Assembly: GCA_023433345.1 (NCBI GenBank)
Contig: JAEZDA010000069.1
Location: forward strand, 1-35,612
DNA from: Bacteroidota bacterium
Lineage (GTDB): Bacteria > Bacteroidota > Bacteroidia > Chitinophagales > Chitinophagaceae
DNA: 35,612 nucleotides
Direction: 5' to 3'
The translations under genes and the position numbers were made by a program. A model generated the notes under the pieces. It worked only from the letters and a program-made list of their open reading frames with translations. It did not search any database and was not told the DNA's origin. This document shows positions 33,285 through 35,612 of this stretch, in pieces (the stretch's first letter is position 1; each line of letters begins with the position of its first letter).

Positions 33285-33629
33285 ATGCCACGTTCATCAA
33301 ATGCAGTTGCCAGCAGGGCACGCCGCAAAAGAATACTGAAAGCCGCTAAAGGTTACTACGGAAAAAGAAAAAATGTATACACCGTTGCGAAAAACGTAAT
33401 GGAGAAAGGACTTACATACAGTTATGTAGGCCGTAAAATTAAAAAACGCGATTACCGTTCTCTGTGGATCGCCCGTATCAATGCAGCCGTTCGCGCGGAA
33501 GGCATGACCTACAGCGAATTCATTCACAAACTTAATGTGAAAGGTATAGAGTTAAACAGGAAAGTACTGAGCGACCTGGCTATGAATGAGCCCGAGTCTT
33601 TCAAAGGCCTGGTTAATTCCCTCAAATAA
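33285..33629 (+). CDS. rplT: 50S ribosomal protein L20
   Basis: The 114-residue protein starts MPRSSNAVASRARRKRILKA, followed by K-G-Y-Y-G-K-R-K-N-V-Y, and carries YSYVGRKIKKRDYRSLWIAR and the C-terminal L-S-D-L-A block. L20 binds 23S rRNA domain II early in 50S assembly and usually represses its own operon. A strong terminator follows. Confidence 0.98.
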   Translation: MPRSSNAVASRARRKRILKAAKGYYGKRKNVYTVAKNVMEKGLTYSYVGRKIKKRDYRSLWIARINAAVRAEGMTYSEFIHKLNVKGIELNRKVLSDLAMNEPESFKGLVNSLK

Positions 33630-33648
33630 TCTCTTTCGATTTTATTAA

Positions 33649-33681
33649 AAAGCCGTTCCCTTCAATGGGGAACGGTTTTTT
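33649..33681 (+). terminator. Intrinsic terminator after rplT
   Basis: CCGTTCCC (33653-33660) pairs with GGGAACGG (33668-33675) and is followed by a T run. The T run flows directly into the -33 element of the next promoter. Confidence 0.88.
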
Positions 33682-33682
33682 A

Positions 33683-33712
33683 TTTGCACCATTGTTAGCT
33701 TTATTACATTTG
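33683..33712 (+). promoter_or_regulatory. Complete Bacteroidota promoter of the decarboxylase gene
   Basis: TTTG at 33683-33686 (-33 element) is followed after 18 bases by TACATTTG at 33705-33712 (-7 element), close to the TTTG-N19-TAnnTTTG consensus. The ATG is at 33746. Confidence 0.65.
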
Positions 33713-33745
33713 CAGTCTTAATTTCATTCTAACCCGTTTGTTTCG

Positions 33746-35143
33746 ATGAACAATTCTTACCACGACCTCGTTCAGCAAACCTTCAATTTTCCTCAGGAAG
33801 ACTTTCAATTAAAAAATGAATATCTCCAGTATAATGGAGTTGACCTTAAGGCGCTGATCGATAAATACGGAACGCCCCTTAAACTCAGCTACCTTCCAAA
33901 GATCGGCATGCAGATAGAAAAAGCTAAGCGGATGTTTGCAAATGCTTTCAAGAAAAATAAATACGAAGGCACCTACAATTATTGCTACTGCACAAAGAGT
34001 TCACACTTCAGTTTTGTGGTGGAAGAGGCTTTGAAGCACGACATCCATCTTGAAACTTCCTATGCGTACGATATAGAGATCATTAAGAAACTCCACCAAA
34101 AGAAAAAGATAACAAAGGATACCTATATCATCTGCAATGGTTTCAAGCAAAAGCCATACACCTCGCGCATCGCTCAATTGCTAAACAGCGGCTTTAAAAA
34201 TGTGATCCCTGTATTGGATAACATGGATGAACTCCGGGCCTATGTAAAGTCAGTTAAAGTGCCATTTAATCTTGGTATACGGGTCGCCACGGAAGAAGAA
34301 CCTACATTTCCGTTTTATACCTCACGGTTAGGCATACGCGCTAAAGATATACTGGAGTTTTATGTAGATAAAATAGAAGGAAATGAACATCGCTTCCAGC
34401 TAAAGATGCTTCATCTTTTTCTGAATAAAGGAATTAAGGATGATATCTACTACTGGAGTGAATTGAACAAGGTGATCAACCTCTACTGCCAGTTAAAAAA
34501 GATCTGCCCCGAACTTGACTCAATAAATATCGGAGGAGGTTTCCCCATAAAACATTCGCTTGGCTTCGACTACGATTACCAGTTCATGATAAACGAAATA
34601 GTGCGAAACATTAAGGTTGCATGTAAGAAGGCAAAGGTTCCTATGCCGCACATCTTTACAGAGTTTGGCAGCTACACCGTTGGAGAAAGCATGGCTCACA
34701 TATACAGTGTTATTGCGCAAAAAGTGCAGAACGATCGTGAAACATGGTATATGATCGACTCCTCCTTTATCACTACTCTGCCTGATACCTGGGGCATCGG
34801 AGAAAAATTCCTGTTGCTGCCCATCAACAAATGGGACTCAGATTACCATCGTGTAGTGCTCGGCGGAATTACATGCGATAGTCATGATTACTACGATTCA
34901 GAAGAACATATTAATGAGGTGTTCCTGCCAAAGATCACAGAAGGGGAGCCCTTATACCTTGGCTTCTTCCATACGGGGGCTTACCAGGATCAGATCAGTG
35001 GCTATGGCGGCATCAAGCACTGTTTAATTCCTTCTCCCAAACACATTATTGTAGGCCATGATAAGAATGGTAAATTGGTAGACTGGGTGTACGCAAAAGA
35101 ACAGACCGCACAAAGTATGCTCAAGATTCTTGGTTACAATTGA
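33746..35143 (+). CDS. Arginine decarboxylase-like PLP enzyme (fold type III, short form)
   Basis: A 465-residue protein with an alanine-racemase-fold TIM barrel and a C-terminal beta domain, as in ornithine/arginine/diaminopimelate decarboxylases. The PLP lysine is probably K84 in YCTKSSHF. The phosphate-binding glycine loop is NIGGGFP (about residue 265), and the second-subunit Cys-Asp block is TCDSHDYYD (about residue 374). SpeA proteins are usually ~630 residues, because of an inserted helical bundle and C-terminal extension that are lacking here. Substrate (arginine, ornithine or related) is not certain from sequence. It probably serves polyamine synthesis. Transcribed alone from its own promoter. 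Confidence 0.8.
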   Translation: MNNSYHDLVQQTFNFPQEDFQLKNEYLQYNGVDLKALIDKYGTPLKLSYLPKIGMQIEKAKRMFANAFKKNKYEGTYNYCYCTKSSHFSFVVEEALKHDIHLETSYAYDIEIIKKLHQKKKITKDTYIICNGFKQKPYTSRIAQLLNSGFKNVIPVLDNMDELRAYVKSVKVPFNLGIRVATEEEPTFPFYTSRLGIRAKDILEFYVDKIEGNEHRFQLKMLHLFLNKGIKDDIYYWSELNKVINLYCQLKKICPELDSINIGGGFPIKHSLGFDYDYQFMINEIVRNIKVACKKAKVPMPHIFTEFGSYTVGESMAHIYSVIAQKVQNDRETWYMIDSSFITTLPDTWGIGEKFLLLPINKWDSDYHRVVLGGITCDSHDYYDSEEHINEVFLPKITEGEPLYLGFFHTGAYQDQISGYGGIKHCLIPSPKHIIVGHDKNGKLVDWVYAKEQTAQSMLKILGYN

Positions 35144-35153
35144 TCATCGCTCA

Positions 35154-35477
35154 TTACTGCTTCGGCTTGAAATCGGGGTCGGTGTGTTGTGATTTATTAT
35201 AGAGATAGTACTTTCCGTCTTTATAATTCTTCCAATAACGTTTCCCGTCCAGGTCGTAATACAACCGGCCATCAAATGTTTTCTTCGCTGCAGAATCGTT
35301 TAGCATTATTGATTTAGCGGTGGGAGGTTTGGGCACCACAACCCTTTTCTTTGCAGCAGTATCCTTTGAAGGCATTGATGCCGTGTGGGTTGGTTTATTT
35401 GGAACAACCTTTTTACTGCAGGCCACAAATGAAATTGAAATAAATAAAAGGAATCCCCACAACAAACCTTTTTGCAT
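35154..35477 (-). CDS. Small lipoprotein (hypothetical)
   Basis: The start at 35477 (MQKGLLWGFLLFISISFVAC) gives a typical lipoprotein signal with Cys20. Thirteen in-frame codons upstream would spoil it. The 107-residue product has a Lys/Pro/Ala-rich linker (about 21-60) and a short C-terminal domain with DGRLYYDLDGKRYWKNYKDG and YYLYNKSQ. The tyrosine-rich K-D-G-K-Y-Y-L pattern is seen in small Bacteroidota envelope lipoproteins. No function is known. It converges with the decarboxylase gene, 10 bases away. Confidence 0.72.
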   Translation of the reverse strand: MQKGLLWGFLLFISISFVACSKKVVPNKPTHTASMPSKDTAAKKRVVVPKPPTAKSIMLNDSAAKKTFDGRLYYDLDGKRYWKNYKDGKYYLYNKSQHTDPDFKPKQ

Positions 35478-35527
35478 AACTTCAAATTTCGCCACCATCG
35501 GCAAGAATTCTACCAAACATCGTTAAA

Positions 35528-35612
35528 ATGAAAACATTTTTTCTCACCTGCTTTTTATTTGTAATCTATTCGTGCCACGGACAATCTTCTAATTCCGAGT
35601 CAGAAATTAAAG
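35528..35612 (+). CDS. Exported protein (partial, continues past window)
   Basis: The ATG at 35528 opens a frame reading MKTFFLTCFLFVIYSCHGQS and further Ser-rich residues to the window end. This is a signal peptide, possibly with a lipobox at YSC (Cys16). It is divergent from the small lipoprotein gene with 50 bases between. Only 28 residues are visible, so no family can be named. Confidence 0.6.
   Translation, partial: MKTFFLTCFLFVIYSCHGQSSNSESEIK

Overview
The window looks like chromosomal DNA from a member of the Bacteroidota, most likely near Chitinophagaceae (the family is inferred, not tested). The evidence is a secreted protein with a gliding/type IX secretion C-terminal domain, promoters of the TAnnTTTG type instead of TATAAT, few Shine-Dalgarno sequences, DUF3347 and DUF6132 proteins, and intergenic repeats typical of that phylum. 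I see no prophage, insertion sequence, rRNA or CRISPR array. Most genes are housekeeping or envelope genes. The most cohesive accessory block is a sulfur-handling regulon at 15565-21066.

Layout. 1-1408 (minus): a compact run of a VOC protein, a tiny membrane protein, an SRPBCC/AHSA1 protein and a partial CYTH protein. 1495-6586: a divergent pair, a secreted propeller-like protein ending in a DnaJ-type zinc cluster and a large T9SS-exported protein with an internal duplication. 6602-10714: M1 peptidase, a family 5 solute-binding lipoprotein preceded by three back-to-back palindromes, and msrA. 10889-15545: a MutS2-like protein without a Smr domain, then a soluble multi-PAS histidine kinase.

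15565-21066 (minus): CstB-like persulfide dioxygenase/sulfurtransferase, two YeeE/YedE half-transporters, a DUF2892-DUF6132 fusion, a rhodanese, a TauE/SafE exporter, a Crp/Fnr regulator and an OsmC protein. Four transcription units each carry a CRP-type GTGA-N6-TCAC operator (one of them degenerate) at exactly the same distance from a -7 box. The regulator in the middle has the CRP-type recognition residues R-E-x-x-x-R. I read this as a Crp/Fnr-controlled counterpart of the staphylococcal cst sulfide/persulfide detoxification operon.

21098-26904: AI-2E-family permease, tRNA-Ser(UGA), MATE exporter, a small conserved protein and an ABC-F ATPase. Between them lie a duplicated intergenic repeat and a GC-rich element that can fold into an outer stem with two hairpins. 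27347-29044: a DUF3347 protein and an unrecognised secreted protein. 29170-33629: the translation cluster thrS-infC-rluF-rpmI-rplT, where rluF and a repeat-bearing 360-base gap separate infC from rpmI. 33746-35612: an arginine-decarboxylase-like enzyme, a small lipoprotein and the start of another exported protein.

Several start codons were moved downstream from the longest possible reading frame, because of signal peptides, overlaps or promoter positions. Each case is stated in its entry.
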